Shown: positions 1 through 8,412, counted from the stretch's first letter. The stretch: DNA of 64,000 bases from Actinoplanes italicus (GCF_003001815.1 NZ_PVMZ01000019.1:62001-126000); one strand, 5' to 3'. Numbers and translations: made by a program. The notes: generated from the sequence alone by a model not told the origin.

Positions 1-515
1 TGGACCGCCTCGTCGAGCAGCGGCACGCTGTCCAGGCCGGGATCGGTGTCCGTGGGGACCACGTCGTAGTCCTGGACCAGGCCCACGTCGAGTCGCCGGT
101 CGAGCAGGGCGGCGGGGACGTCCGTGGGGTCGAGTTCGGTCAGGAGCAGGTCGAGGGCGGCGTGTCGTTCACCCAGGGTCACGAGCGCGGGGGCGAGCAG
201 CGTGCGGATCGCACTGGGGAAGGCGCCGATGCGCAGCTCGCCGGAGAGCCCCGTGCGGGCGGCGGCCAGCGCGGCATCGGTGCGTTCGAGGGCGGCCAGC
301 ACCGTTTCGCCGTGCTGGACCAGGAGCCGGCCGGCGGCGGTGAGCACGACGCGGCGGCCGGTGCGTTCCAGCAGCGGCACACCGGCCTCGCGTTCCAGGG
401 CGGACAGCTGCTGGGACACGGCCGACGGGGTGTACGTGTGCGCGGCCGCGACGGCGGCGATCGTTCCGAGGCGGGACAGGTCGCACAGGAGGCGGAGACG
501 GCGCACATCGAGCAT
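1..515 (-). CDS. LysR-family regulator, C-terminus beyond window
   Basis: This gene encodes a LysR-type transcription factor. About 171 codons are visible from an ATG at 513-515, and the frame stays open to the left edge, so the ligand-binding domain is cut. The N-terminus shows the winged-helix pattern of the family: MLDVRRLRLL, then a recognition helix with TPSAVSQQLSALE and the LLERTGRRVVLT wing. It is a paralogue of the LysR encoded at 1550-2476, with the same motif spacing. It is divergent from the DapA-like aldolase gene, its likely target, and a TTAC-N11-GTAA box lies between them. The effector is unknown. An upstream start is unlikely because the operator region begins there. Confidence 0.9.
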   Translation of the reverse strand, partial: MLDVRRLRLLCDLSRLGTIAAVAAAHTYTPSAVSQQLSALEREAGVPLLERTGRRVVLTAAGRLLVQHGETVLAALERTDAALAAARTGLSGELRIGAFPSAIRTLLAPALVTLGERHAALDLLLTELDPTDVPAALLDRRLDVGLVQDYDVVPTDTDPGLDSVPLLDEAV

Positions 516-524
516 AAGTGGAGC

Positions 525-543
525 TTACGTTTTGCCTCAGTAA
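525..543. promoter_or_regulatory. LysR box (TTAC-N11-GTAA)
   Basis: The sequence TTAC, 11 nt, GTAA is a perfect instance of the T-N11-A dyad bound by LysR proteins. It lies 9 nt upstream of the LysR ATG and 7 nt before the -35 element of the divergent aldolase gene. That position suits both autoregulation and activation. The assignment is inferred from pattern and position. Confidence 0.6.
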
Positions 544-550
544 TGTGAAC

Positions 551-585
551 TGGACCTGATGCTCGTTGGCGAAGAGGCTGGTCGC
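551..585 (+). promoter_or_regulatory. Predicted leaderless promoter of the aldolase gene
   Basis: TGGACC (551-556) is followed by 17 nt, then GAGGCT (574-579), then 6 nt and the ATG at 586. The -10 has A at its second and T at its sixth position, and the -35 matches TTGACA at 4 of 6. This places +1 on the A of the start codon, so the mRNA would be leaderless. The EamA gene has the same arrangement at 2514-2548. Confidence 0.5.
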
Positions 586-1557
586 ATGAGTCTGAACGGG
601 ATCTTCGTACCGCTGATCACCCCATTCGCCGCCGACGGCGCCGTGGCACTCGACGCGTTGGAGCGCCTGGCGCACGAGGTGCTGGCCGATGGCGCCACCG
701 GCCTGGTGGCGCTGGGGACCACCGGTGAGCCGTCGTCGCTGACCGCCGCCGAGCAGGATGCCGTCGTCGAGGTCATCGGGCGCGTCAGCCGGGAGCGTGG
801 TACGCCGTTGCTGGTCGGGGCCAGGGCGGATCTGGCGGCCCGGCCGGGGGTGACGGCGGCGCTGGCCCTGGTGCCGCCGTTCGTGCGGCCGGGTGAGGAC
901 GGTGTCGTCGCGCATTTCGCGGCGCTGGCCGGGCACACGCCGGTCGTGGTCTACCACGTGCCCTACCGGACGGGGCAGGATCTGTCGGTCGCGGCGATCC
1001 GGCGGCTGGCGGGGCTCGCGGGGGTCATCGGGATGAAGTACGCCATCGGGGCTGTCGACGCCGGGACTGTCGAGCTGCTCGCCGGTCTGCCGGACGGGTT
1101 CGCGTTGCTCGGTGGCGACGACGCGGTGATCTGGCCGTTGCTGGCGCTCGGGGCACACGGTGGCATCCTCGCCTCGGCGCATCTGGAGACGCGTTCCTTC
1201 GCGGACCTGGCGCAGGCGTACCGGGATGGCGACGTCGGGCGCGGGCGGTACCTCGGTGGCCGGCTCGCGGCGCTTTCCCGGGGGCTGTTCGCGGCTCCGA
1301 ACCCGGCGGTCATCAAGGCGGTGCTGTACGAGCAGGGCCGCATCCCGACCCCGTCCGTGCGTCTTCCCCTGCTGCCGGCCCGGCGCGAACTCGTGACGGC
1401 GGTTCGCGGCGAACGAGGGACGGCGGTTCGCGGCGAACGAGGTACAGCGGTTCGCGGCGATCGAGGGACGGCGGTTCGCGGCGAACGAGGGACGGCGGTT
1501 CGCGGCGAACGAGGTACAGCGGTTCGCGGCGAACGAGGGACGGCGGCGATCAGCTGA
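586..1557 (+). CDS. DapA-family (dihydrodipicolinate synthase/N-acetylneuraminate lyase) aldolase
   Basis: This is a class I pyruvate-type aldolase of 323 aa with a TIM barrel. Visible family motifs are the N-terminal FVPLITPF, the GTTGEPSSLT phosphate/carboxylate loop, the YHVPYRTG tyrosine motif, and GMKYAIG with the Schiff-base lysine. The substrate cannot be told: true DapA, a sugar-acid lyase or another pyruvate aldolase all fit. I chose ATG 586 over the in-frame ATG at 559, because 559 lies within the predicted promoter and 586 matches the family start. The last about 50 residues are six copies of TAVRGERG from a 24-nt tandem repeat, outside the normal domain. The gene converges with the next LysR gene, overlapping it by 8 nt. 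Confidence 0.85.
   Translation: MSLNGIFVPLITPFAADGAVALDALERLAHEVLADGATGLVALGTTGEPSSLTAAEQDAVVEVIGRVSRERGTPLLVGARADLAARPGVTAALALVPPFVRPGEDGVVAHFAALAGHTPVVVYHVPYRTGQDLSVAAIRRLAGLAGVIGMKYAIGAVDAGTVELLAGLPDGFALLGGDDAVIWPLLALGAHGGILASAHLETRSFADLAQAYRDGDVGRGRYLGGRLAALSRGLFAAPNPAVIKAVLYEQGRIPTPSVRLPLLPARRELVTAVRGERGTAVRGERGTAVRGDRGTAVRGERGTAVRGERGTAVRGERGTAAIS
1396..1539 (+). repeat. 24-nt in-frame tandem repeat, six copies
   Basis: Six head-to-tail 24-nt units encode TAVRGERG (one copy TAVRGDRG). Copies alternate between ends GGG and GGT in the order GGG, GGT, GGG, GGG, GGT, GGG. A unit that follows a GGT copy begins ACAGCGG instead of ACGGCGG. This shows that a 72-nt three-copy block was itself duplicated. 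The repeat encodes a basic, glycine-rich tail. Confidence 0.95.
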
Positions 1558-2476
1558 GGGCGGGGGTGATGGCCGCGGCGCGGTCGGTCACCACGGTGAG
1601 GAAGGCGGTGAGGGCGGGGGAGGGCGGCGCGTCGCGGGTGACGGTGAACAGGCGGCGGCCCAGGTCGGCTTCGGCGACACGGCGGTAGGCCAGGGCCGGG
1701 TTGGGCGGAGGCAGGTTCAGCAGTGGCAGGAGGGCTACGGCTGCCGCGTACTGGACCAGGGCCAGCTGTACGTCGGCGTCGTTGGAGTGGTGTCGTACGT
1801 CGGGTTCGTAGCCGCCGAAGGAACGGCACGTGCCGACGATCATGGCGTGGTGGCCGGTCGTCTCGTCGGAGGAGACCCACACCTCGTCGCGGAGGTCGGA
1901 CACGGCGACCGGTGCTCCGGAGGCGGCCAGCGGATGGCCGGCCGGCAGCACGATGAGCAGCTGTTCCGACAGGAGCGGGGCGAACCGCATGCCGGGCGGG
2001 CGGGGACGGGGGTGACCGTCGTACTCGTCGCTGATCACCAGGTCCACCGAGCCCAGGCGGAGGCCGGGCAGCGCCTGTTCGAGTTCGAGTTCGGACACCT
2101 CCATCCGGACCAGCGGGTGCTCGGCCGTCATCCGGGTGAGCGACGGGACCAGCAGGTGGCGGGTCGCGGACTGGACCCCGCCGGCGCGGACCGTGCCTCT
2201 GACCGCGCCGCTGAGGGCCGCCAGATCGGTGGTCGCCGCCTCGGCCGCGGTGAGCAGCACCCGGGCATGCTGCGCCAGCAGCCGTCCGGCGTCTGTCAGC
2301 CGCACGCCGCGCCCGGCCTTCTCGAGCAGGGGTGTGCCGACCTCCTTCTCCAGGACGGTCAGCTGCTGGGAGACGGCGGACGGGCTGTAGCCGAGTGCGG
2401 TGGCCACCGCACCGAGGGTGCCGCGTTCCTCGAATTCGCGGAGGAACCGCAGGCGGCGCAGATCGAGCACGACCAT
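1550..2476 (-). CDS. LysR-family transcriptional regulator
   Basis: This is a full-length LysR regulator of 308 aa. The N-terminal winged helix (residues 1-65) has LRRLRFLREF, the SPSAVSQQLTVLE recognition helix and the LLEKAGRGVRLTDAG wing. It is followed by a helical linker and a two-lobed effector domain (about 90-300). It is divergent from the EamA exporter gene at 2549, the likely target, and is paralogous to the truncated LysR at the left edge. I infer that it controls efflux of an amino-acid-like metabolite, as is common for LysR-EamA pairs. The ligand cannot be read from the sequence. Confidence 0.92.
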   Translation of the reverse strand: MVVLDLRRLRFLREFEERGTLGAVATALGYSPSAVSQQLTVLEKEVGTPLLEKAGRGVRLTDAGRLLAQHARVLLTAAEAATTDLAALSGAVRGTVRAGGVQSATRHLLVPSLTRMTAEHPLVRMEVSELELEQALPGLRLGSVDLVISDEYDGHPRPRPPGMRFAPLLSEQLLIVLPAGHPLAASGAPVAVSDLRDEVWVSSDETTGHHAMIVGTCRSFGGYEPDVRHHSNDADVQLALVQYAAAVALLPLLNLPPPNPALAYRRVAEADLGRRLFTVTRDAPPSPALTAFLTVVTDRAAAITPALS

Positions 2477-2513
2477 GCATAAATCCTAACCATTCAGGTC
2501 TACAAACCATCAC

Positions 2514-2548
2514 TGGACCTGATGAGACAAATTGTCGATGCTTCCGTC
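2514..2548 (+). promoter_or_regulatory. Predicted leaderless promoter of the EamA gene
   Basis: TGGACC (2514-2519), 17 nt, GATGCT (2537-2542), 6 nt and ATG 2549 repeat the layout seen at 551-585 with the same distances. The shared block ACTGGACCTGATG also creates an in-frame upstream ATG in both genes (559 and 2522), 27 nt before the preferred start. Confidence 0.5.
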
Positions 2549-3427
2549 ATGGGTCCGCTTCTCTGTCTGCTCTCGGCCGTCTGCTTCGGCGCGATGAGCA
2601 TCTTCGGCAAGTTCGCGTACGACGCCGGAGTCTCCCCGTCCGCCCTGCTCCTGGTGCGGTTCACGCTCGCCGCCGTCGTGCTCGCGGGCCTGCTGTCGCT
2701 GCGTCCGGCGCCGCGTCCGGCCGGGCGGTCGGTGGCCATCGCGCTGGGGCTGGGGGCGGTGGGCTTCGCCACACAGGCAACCCTGTACTTCGAGGCGCTG
2801 AGCGTCATGGACGCGTCGCTGCTGTCGCTGATCCTCTACACGTACCCGCTGATGGTGACCGCCGGGGCGGTTCTGCTGGGACGCGACCGGATGACCCGCG
2901 GGCGGGCGATCGCGCTGGCCGTCGCCACGACCGGAACCGTGCTGGTGCTCGCCGGGGCCGGCGGTGGGGCGGTCAGCCCGTTCGGTGTGGCGCTCGGATT
3001 CGGGTCGGCGCTGACGTACACGGTCTACATCCTGGTCTCGGACCGGATCGTGCAGGGTATGCCGCCGCTGCTGCTGGCGACCCTGGTGATGACCGGGGCG
3101 GCGGTGGCCCTGAGCGGGAAGGCGCTGGCGACCGGCGGTGCCGATCTCGGGTTCTCGCCGGCCGGCTGGTTCTGGGTGGCCTGCATCGCGATCATCTCGA
3201 CGGTGCTGGCGACGCTGCTGTTCTTCTCCGGGCTGCGGGGCACCGGCCCGTCGACGGCGGCGATCCTGTCCACGGTGGAGCCGTTTTTCACCGCCGCACT
3301 TGCCGCGGTGATGCTCGGCGAGTTCCTGTCCCCGGTCCAGCTTGCGGGGGGCCTGCTGCTGCTCGCCTCGGTCGTCGTGGTTCAGATGCGGCCGAAGCGG
3401 GTCCATGAGCCGGTTCCGGTCGCTTGA
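2549..3427 (+). CDS. EamA/DMT-family transporter
   Basis: This is a drug/metabolite-transporter superfamily permease of 292 aa made of two EamA repeats, about ten hydrophobic segments in total. The first helix begins directly after the start (MGPLLCLLSAVCFGAMSIFGK), as is usual for the family. The second repeat begins near SPFGVALGFGSALTYTVYIL, and the TVEPFFTAALAAVMLGE signature of EamA proteins is present near the end. Such proteins usually export amino acids, their analogues or other small metabolites. The start at 2549 is preferred over 2522 because the latter falls between the predicted -35 and -10. The gene is divergent from a LysR gene that probably regulates it. Confidence 0.9.
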   Translation: MGPLLCLLSAVCFGAMSIFGKFAYDAGVSPSALLLVRFTLAAVVLAGLLSLRPAPRPAGRSVAIALGLGAVGFATQATLYFEALSVMDASLLSLILYTYPLMVTAGAVLLGRDRMTRGRAIALAVATTGTVLVLAGAGGGAVSPFGVALGFGSALTYTVYILVSDRIVQGMPPLLLATLVMTGAAVALSGKALATGGADLGFSPAGWFWVACIAIISTVLATLLFFSGLRGTGPSTAAILSTVEPFFTAALAAVMLGEFLSPVQLAGGLLLLASVVVVQMRPKRVHEPVPVA

Positions 3428-3503
3428 CCCGTGCCCGTACGGGGCGGAATCGATGGTCGTTTTCATTTACGCTGGCCGCTCCCTGCGCGTCGAAGGAGCA
3501 CAC

Positions 3504-4802
3504 TTGCGGTTCACCACCCTCGGGCGGCTCGCCGTCACGGCCCTCATCACCCTGGTGACGCTCGCCGCCCCGGCCGCCGCCCACGCGGCCGAGCCCGACC
3601 CCGTCCTCGACAAGGCGGTGTTCAACGATCCGGCCGGCACGAAAGCCGAGCAGAACGCGATCTTCAAGCAGGTCGCCCGGCTGATCGACCGGATTCCGGC
3701 CGGCGGCGAGCTGCGGATGTCGATGTACCACCTGAACCCGCCGGTCACCGCGAACACCGCCGACGCCCCGGACATCGTCGAGCGGCTGAAGCGGGCACAC
3801 GAGCGCCGCGTCGCCGTGAAGATCGTCGTCGACCAGGCGTCGAACGGGTTCGCCGCGGTCACGGACCTGCGGAACGTGCTCGGCACCGACGACACCCGGG
3901 AGTCGTTCATCGTCTCGTGCGACGACTACTACAAGGTGCCGCGCGGCTGCATCGGCACGCGCAGTTACGCCTGGCCGAGTCCGGGCGGCACCGTCCCGGC
4001 GTACAACCACAACAAGTTCATCGCGATCTCGCAGCTGACGCTGGACACCGGGAGGGTCGTCCCCGGCGTCGTCTTCCAGGCGTCGGCGAACATGACGCCG
4101 TGGGACGCCGAGGAGGGCTACAACAACTCGCTGACGCTGGAGGACCCCGCGCTCTACGGGGTGTACCTGAAGTACCACAAGGACCTGGTCAGCGCCCGGC
4201 ACAGCGCGATCGGCAACCCGAATTACTACACCGACAGCGGTAACGCCAGCGCACACCGGGCGTTCTTCTTCCCGCGCCAGGAGGCGAGCGGGGAGGCGTT
4301 CACCGGCGGGACGACGGATCCGTTCGTCAACACCCTGAAGGCAGTCGCCTGCTCGTACGAGGAGGCGGGGGTGAAACGCCAGACCGACGTGCGGGTCATG
4401 ATGCTCGACTTCAACCGCTGGCCGGTCGCCCAGGAGCTGCTCAGGCTGCGCAAGGCGGGCTGCTGGGTCGACGTCGTCGCCACCAACATCAGCGACGGGG
4501 TGAAAGATGCTCTGACCGACGGCACCACGAAGGTCCAGACCACCCGGTGCAACTGGAAACTGGCCCAGGATCTCGACATCCGGGTGCACCACAAGTACAT
4601 GCTGATCGACGGCCCGGTATCCGGGAACAGCACTCCGCGGACCTACACCGGCAGCCACAACCTGTCCTGGTCCGCGCTGCGGCAGGCCGACGAGGCGCTG
4701 CTCCGGGTAGCCGGACGGGCCACCCACACCGACTATCTGAACAACTTCTGGTCGGTACGGGACACCTGCCGTGCCAAGACGCCGGGCGGCGCGATCTACT
4801 GA
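3504..4802 (+). CDS. Secreted phospholipase-D-like protein
   Basis: This exported protein of the PLD superfamily has 432 aa. The TTG start at 3504 is chosen for its Shine-Dalgarno AAGGAG five bases upstream and because it begins a clean signal peptide: LRFTTLGRL, a hydrophobic stretch, then AAPAAAHAAEPD. Two HKD-type half sites are visible, HNKFIAISQ with downstream ASANMTPWD, and HHKYMLID with downstream TYTGSHNLSWSAL. Together these form the HxK(x4)D / GSxN active site of PLD hydrolases, although the first half has no Asp at the usual place. Actinobacterial relatives hydrolyse phospholipids outside the cell, but nuclease or transferase activity is possible. It converges with the peroxidase gene, overlapping it by 7 nt. 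Confidence 0.85.
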   Translation: MRFTTLGRLAVTALITLVTLAAPAAAHAAEPDPVLDKAVFNDPAGTKAEQNAIFKQVARLIDRIPAGGELRMSMYHLNPPVTANTADAPDIVERLKRAHERRVAVKIVVDQASNGFAAVTDLRNVLGTDDTRESFIVSCDDYYKVPRGCIGTRSYAWPSPGGTVPAYNHNKFIAISQLTLDTGRVVPGVVFQASANMTPWDAEEGYNNSLTLEDPALYGVYLKYHKDLVSARHSAIGNPNYYTDSGNASAHRAFFFPRQEASGEAFTGGTTDPFVNTLKAVACSYEEAGVKRQTDVRVMMLDFNRWPVAQELLRLRKAGCWVDVVATNISDGVKDALTDGTTKVQTTRCNWKLAQDLDIRVHHKYMLIDGPVSGNSTPRTYTGSHNLSWSALRQADEALLRVAGRATHTDYLNNFWSVRDTCRAKTPGGAIY

Positions 4803-6235
4803 CCGGCGGCGAGCGCCCGTAACGCCGACAGCGAGGGCGCGAACAGATAGGCGCCGCCGCGGGGGATGACGTAGTCGGCGAACGTCGACACCTCACCGGC
4901 AAGCATCCGGGCGCGGCGCGGGGAGCCGGTCCGCGCCCGGCCGATCAGCAGGTCGACACCGTTGTCGATGCCCTGCCGGGGCCGCTCAGGGTTGTTCGCC
5001 CACCGCTGGGCGAGCAGCTCGAACTGGTTGACCAGGTCGGTCTGATAGCAGAGGAACAGCAGGCCGCGCTCCTCGTCCTCCGCAGCGCCGTAGGTGATGC
5101 CGCGCCGCAGGATCGCGAAGGTGAGCGTCGCTGACGGCGCTCCCTTGTCGGTCTCCTGGTCGCGCGGGTTGACCTTGCGGATGTGGGCGGCGAGCGGACA
5201 CCGCAGCCCGTCCGGGTCGGCGCCGGCGCCGCTCGGCCCGCCCGGGATCTCCGGTACGGCCGTGTCGTACCCGAAGTGATTGAGCGCCGCCCCGGCCGAG
5301 GCGCCGGAGCGCACCAGCGGCCGCCCGTCCGGCCACCGCCCGACCATCTCGGCCCGCAACCGTTGCGGGTCGACGCCCAGCCCGGCGGCCATCCGCTCGG
5401 TGTCGGCCCGGAACCCGGGAACGTCCTGCTCGAGCTTGCGATAGACGAGCAGCGACCCGTTGCGAGCCAGGTCGGGCACCCGCCGGGCGGGCGCGGACCG
5501 CACCGGGTCTGTCTCGCTCTGCCGGGGTAGTCCGAACAGGAACTGCCCCGGCCAGACCAGCACGTCGCCGGGGCCCGCGTAAGCGCGGTGGTCCGGCATC
5601 GGCGGCATCGGGGCCCGCTCCACCAGCGGTGTGCCGCCGGCGTCGACGACCCCGCGCAGAACCGGCTGGGAGATGCCGTCGCGGAACCCGAAGTGCTCGA
5701 CGTCGCCGGGCAGCCGCCGGGCCGGCTGGTCGTGGACCGGTTCGCAGCCGGCCAGCGCCGCCGCGGCGCTGATCTCCCCGGCGGCCGTGGCCAGGCGTTC
5801 CGGGTCCTCCCCGGCCGTCACGACCAGGATGTCGATCTCCTTGCCGGGCCCGCCGACCGTCCAGTCACGAGATGGTGGGTCACGCAGGTAGCTGCGCCGG
5901 GCCATCCCCACCGTGAACGCCTCGTCGATCGTGGCCAGGTCGTCGTGCCCGAGAACCCGCAGCGTGCGCGCCGACAGGGCGACCGCTGTCGCGGGCCGTC
6001 CGCTGAGCCGGGACCGGTCGGCACGTCCGCGCCGGACCGCCCGTCGTACCGCCCGGTCGGCCAGCCCGCGTCGTGCCGGGGTGACCCGTCCGGCCAACTC
6101 GGCGAGCAGTGTCCGGGCCGCGGCCGCCGGATCGTCGCCCGGCAGCCGCCAGCCCAGCAGCCGCTGATGAACGTGACCGAATCCGGGTAGCAGATGCGCC
6201 TGGATGTCGTCGAGTTCGAGCAGCGGTTCGGTCAC
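4796..6235 (-). CDS. DyP-type peroxidase
   Basis: This is a haem peroxidase of the dye-decolorising family (479 aa). It carries the GFRDGISQP motif with the distal Asp near residue 180, FLFGLPRQSE, the proximal-His region CPLAAHIRKVNPRD, and RRGITYG near the C-terminus. It is similar in length to the larger bacterial (P/D-type) DyPs. No Tat or Sec signal is visible, so it is probably cytoplasmic. Its GTG start overlaps the stop of the upstream gene in a GTGA, which indicates translational coupling. The physiological substrate is unknown for most DyPs. The partner gene may supply, bind or be modified by it. Confidence 0.9.
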   Translation of the reverse strand: MTEPLLELDDIQAHLLPGFGHVHQRLLGWRLPGDDPAAAARTLLAELAGRVTPARRGLADRAVRRAVRRGRADRSRLSGRPATAVALSARTLRVLGHDDLATIDEAFTVGMARRSYLRDPPSRDWTVGGPGKEIDILVVTAGEDPERLATAAGEISAAAALAGCEPVHDQPARRLPGDVEHFGFRDGISQPVLRGVVDAGGTPLVERAPMPPMPDHRAYAGPGDVLVWPGQFLFGLPRQSETDPVRSAPARRVPDLARNGSLLVYRKLEQDVPGFRADTERMAAGLGVDPQRLRAEMVGRWPDGRPLVRSGASAGAALNHFGYDTAVPEIPGGPSGAGADPDGLRCPLAAHIRKVNPRDQETDKGAPSATLTFAILRRGITYGAAEDEERGLLFLCYQTDLVNQFELLAQRWANNPERPRQGIDNGVDLLIGRARTGSPRRARMLAGEVSTFADYVIPRGGAYLFAPSLSALRALAAGQ

Positions 6236-7587
6236 TGGGTCATGCCCGCCCGCCGTACGGCACGGTTCGCTGCGGCGCCGGCCGGTGGAACCGCGGTGGC
6301 CTGCTCGAAGGCGCTGTGCCAGCCCTCCGGGCACTCGGAGCCGATCGACACCAGCCGCAGCACGTCCGGGTTGTCGTCGGCCGCGCAGCACCGCTGATCG
6401 CACGGGATCGGCGGCGGCGCACCGAGCCCCTGATCGGCGGCCGCACCGAACAGCGACATGGTCAGCACCTCGGCCAACTGCCCGCCGCGCTCCAGCGGAA
6501 GGCCGTTGACCAGCACCTCCTCCAGACCGAACGTGGCACCCGGCGGTGGCGCGAACTCGGCGCGCACGGTCAGCCCACCGGTGCCGCGGACCGGCCGCCA
6601 CCACGATGAGACGTCCTCGCCGTCCGGCCCGGACACCGCCGCGTCGTCGAACGAGGTGATGTAGAGCCCGATCGGGTCGCGCAGCGTCACCGACAGTCCC
6701 TGCCGGACCAGGTCGTTGACGTCGGTGACGATGGTCGGGTCGCTCGACCGGTTCGGATCACCGAGCCCGGCGCAGCAGACGAACCGCCCGGCGTCGGTCA
6801 CCGGCGACCCGTCCGCCCCGGCTCGCGGCACGCTCGCCGCGGCGGCCAGGGACACCTCACCGTGCAGGCTGTTCTCCGGATGGGTCAGATGCGCCAGCCC
6901 GGCCACGGTGTTCCATTTGTTGTACGGGTTGTACGCGCCCTTCTTCCGGAACAGCCGCAACGGATCACCGGGCTCGCGACGGTACGCGATGTCCGTACCG
7001 AAGAAGAGGTCTTTCTTTCGCACCCCGGGCCCGACGAGTTCGCGGTAGAGGCGCAGCAGCAGCACCCGATCGCCGTCGACCCGGGACTCCTCCGGCACGC
7101 CCGGCTCGTCGAACGCCGCCGTGCCGTCGGCCAGGAAACGCCAGTACTCGTGCCCCTCCGAGGTGAACACGATGCGTGCCATCCGCCCGGTGCCCGGATC
7201 GCGTTCGACGAACCATTCGCAGTACTCGTCCTGGGGGCGGTACCGGAGCACGATCTCCTCGGCCTTCCCGTCGCGGACCGCGTAGAACGTCACCCCGTAG
7301 TAGTCGCCGAGGCTGCGGAACTCGTCGGCCGCGCGCCGGGCGCCGGCCGGATCGCCGGGGTGCCTGACCTTCACCGGCCGAGGGAAGGCGTCCCAGCTGA
7401 TCCGGCGCTCGGCCAGCGGCCCGGTGATCCGCAGCGGGTTGACGAACCGCACGTCACCGGCACCGCCCACCTGCCCCGCGGTGCGTTCGACCATCCGGTC
7501 GAACCAGGCCGACAGCAGTGCCGACCAGCCCGCCAGCCGTCCCGGGTCGAGATCGCGCACCCCACCCGGCGTGTCGAGCGTGTCCAT
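6232..7587 (-). CDS. Unknown protein coupled to DyP peroxidase
   Basis: I do not recognise a named family in this 451-aa protein. It looks like a soluble multi-domain protein with no signal peptide or membrane segment. The central part is rich in aromatic and charged residues (YYGVTFYAVRDGKAEEIVLRYR; DIAYRREPGDPLRLFRKKGAYNPYNKWN). A cysteine-rich stretch, CDQRCCAADDNPDVLRLVSIGSECPEGW, lies near the C-terminus and could bind metal. A further FVCCAG is internal. The 4-nt GTGA overlap with the peroxidase gene shows that the two are made together. I infer a role in presenting substrate to, or encapsulating or assisting, the peroxidase, but nothing proves it. The start ATG at 7585-7587 lies 36 nt from the divergent GNAT gene. 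Confidence 0.8.
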   Translation of the reverse strand: MDTLDTPGGVRDLDPGRLAGWSALLSAWFDRMVERTAGQVGGAGDVRFVNPLRITGPLAERRISWDAFPRPVKVRHPGDPAGARRAADEFRSLGDYYGVTFYAVRDGKAEEIVLRYRPQDEYCEWFVERDPGTGRMARIVFTSEGHEYWRFLADGTAAFDEPGVPEESRVDGDRVLLLRLYRELVGPGVRKKDLFFGTDIAYRREPGDPLRLFRKKGAYNPYNKWNTVAGLAHLTHPENSLHGEVSLAAAASVPRAGADGSPVTDAGRFVCCAGLGDPNRSSDPTIVTDVNDLVRQGLSVTLRDPIGLYITSFDDAAVSGPDGEDVSSWWRPVRGTGGLTVRAEFAPPPGATFGLEEVLVNGLPLERGGQLAEVLTMSLFGAAADQGLGAPPPIPCDQRCCAADDNPDVLRLVSIGSECPEGWHSAFEQATAVPPAGAAANRAVRRAGMTQ

Positions 7588-7623
7588 CGTGGAATTCAAC
7601 CACGGTTGCGGAACCGTGTGGCC

Positions 7624-8412
7624 ATGGTTGACACCGAGGCCCTCCTGGCCGCCTACGACGCACAGATGCGCCTGCCGACCGGCGCCGTCCCGACCGGTCT
7701 GACTCATGAGTACGACGGCCCGGTCCTGCGGATCGTCGGCGGGCACGTGGGGCGTATCCGGGCGCCGCGCGACGTCGGTGTCACCGGCGCCGAGCTCGAC
7801 CGCCTGATCGCCCGCCAGCGGGACTACTTCCGGGCCCGTGGCGAGGGCGTCGAGTGGAAGCTCCGGGCCCACGACCTGCCGGCGGATCTTCCCGAGCGCC
7901 TGGTCGCGGCCGGGTTCGTGCCGCAGGAGCCGTCGACGGTGCTGCTCGGTATTGCCGCGGAGGCGGCTGCCGAACCGGTCCTGCCCGACGGTGTCGTTCT
8001 GCGGCGGATCACCGGGACCGGGGACCTGCGCCGCTTCGCCGGCCTGCAGACCGAGGTGTTCGGGGTCGACTGCTCCTGGGTCGCGGACGACCTCGCCGCC
8101 CGGGTGTCGGCTGATCCCGATCAGACCGTCGTCCTGGTCGCCGAGGCCGGTGACCGGATCGTCTGTGGCGCCCTCGTGGATCACTGCCCGGGCACCGACT
8201 TCGCCGCGCTGCTCGGCGGCGCGACACTGCCGGACTGGCGGGGACGCGGTCTCTACCGTGCCTTGATCGCCGCCCGGGCCAGGGAGGCCGTCGCCCGTGG
8301 CTTCCGCCTGCTGCACGTCGACGCCTCCCCGGCCAGCGCGCCCATCCTGCGCCGGTGCGGCTTCCACGCGATCGCCACCTCGACGCACTACGAATGGACG
8401 CCCGTCAGGTGA
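7624..8412 (+). CDS. GNAT-family acetyltransferase
   Basis: This is a predicted N-acetyltransferase of 262 aa. The catalytic fold is in the C-terminal half. The acetyl-CoA loop is seen as TLPDWRGRGLYRALIAARAREA (R/Q-x-x-G-x-G/A pattern), followed by the beta5 strand LLHVDAS and PILRRCGFHAI. The N-terminal about 110 residues hold a second, degenerate GNAT-like segment, so this may be a tandem-GNAT protein with one working site. The acceptor is unknown. It is divergent from the DyP operon across a 36-nt gap and overlaps the ABC exporter gene by 8 nt in convergent orientation. Confidence 0.85.
   Translation: MVDTEALLAAYDAQMRLPTGAVPTGLTHEYDGPVLRIVGGHVGRIRAPRDVGVTGAELDRLIARQRDYFRARGEGVEWKLRAHDLPADLPERLVAAGFVPQEPSTVLLGIAAEAAAEPVLPDGVVLRRITGTGDLRRFAGLQTEVFGVDCSWVADDLAARVSADPDQTVVLVAEAGDRIVCGALVDHCPGTDFAALLGGATLPDWRGRGLYRALIAARAREAVARGFRLLHVDASPASAPILRRCGFHAIATSTHYEWTPVR

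Noticed and set aside
2510..3466. Long minus-strand frame opposite the EamA gene
   Set aside because: It is antisense to a clear transporter and shows only compositional, charged, repetitive residues.
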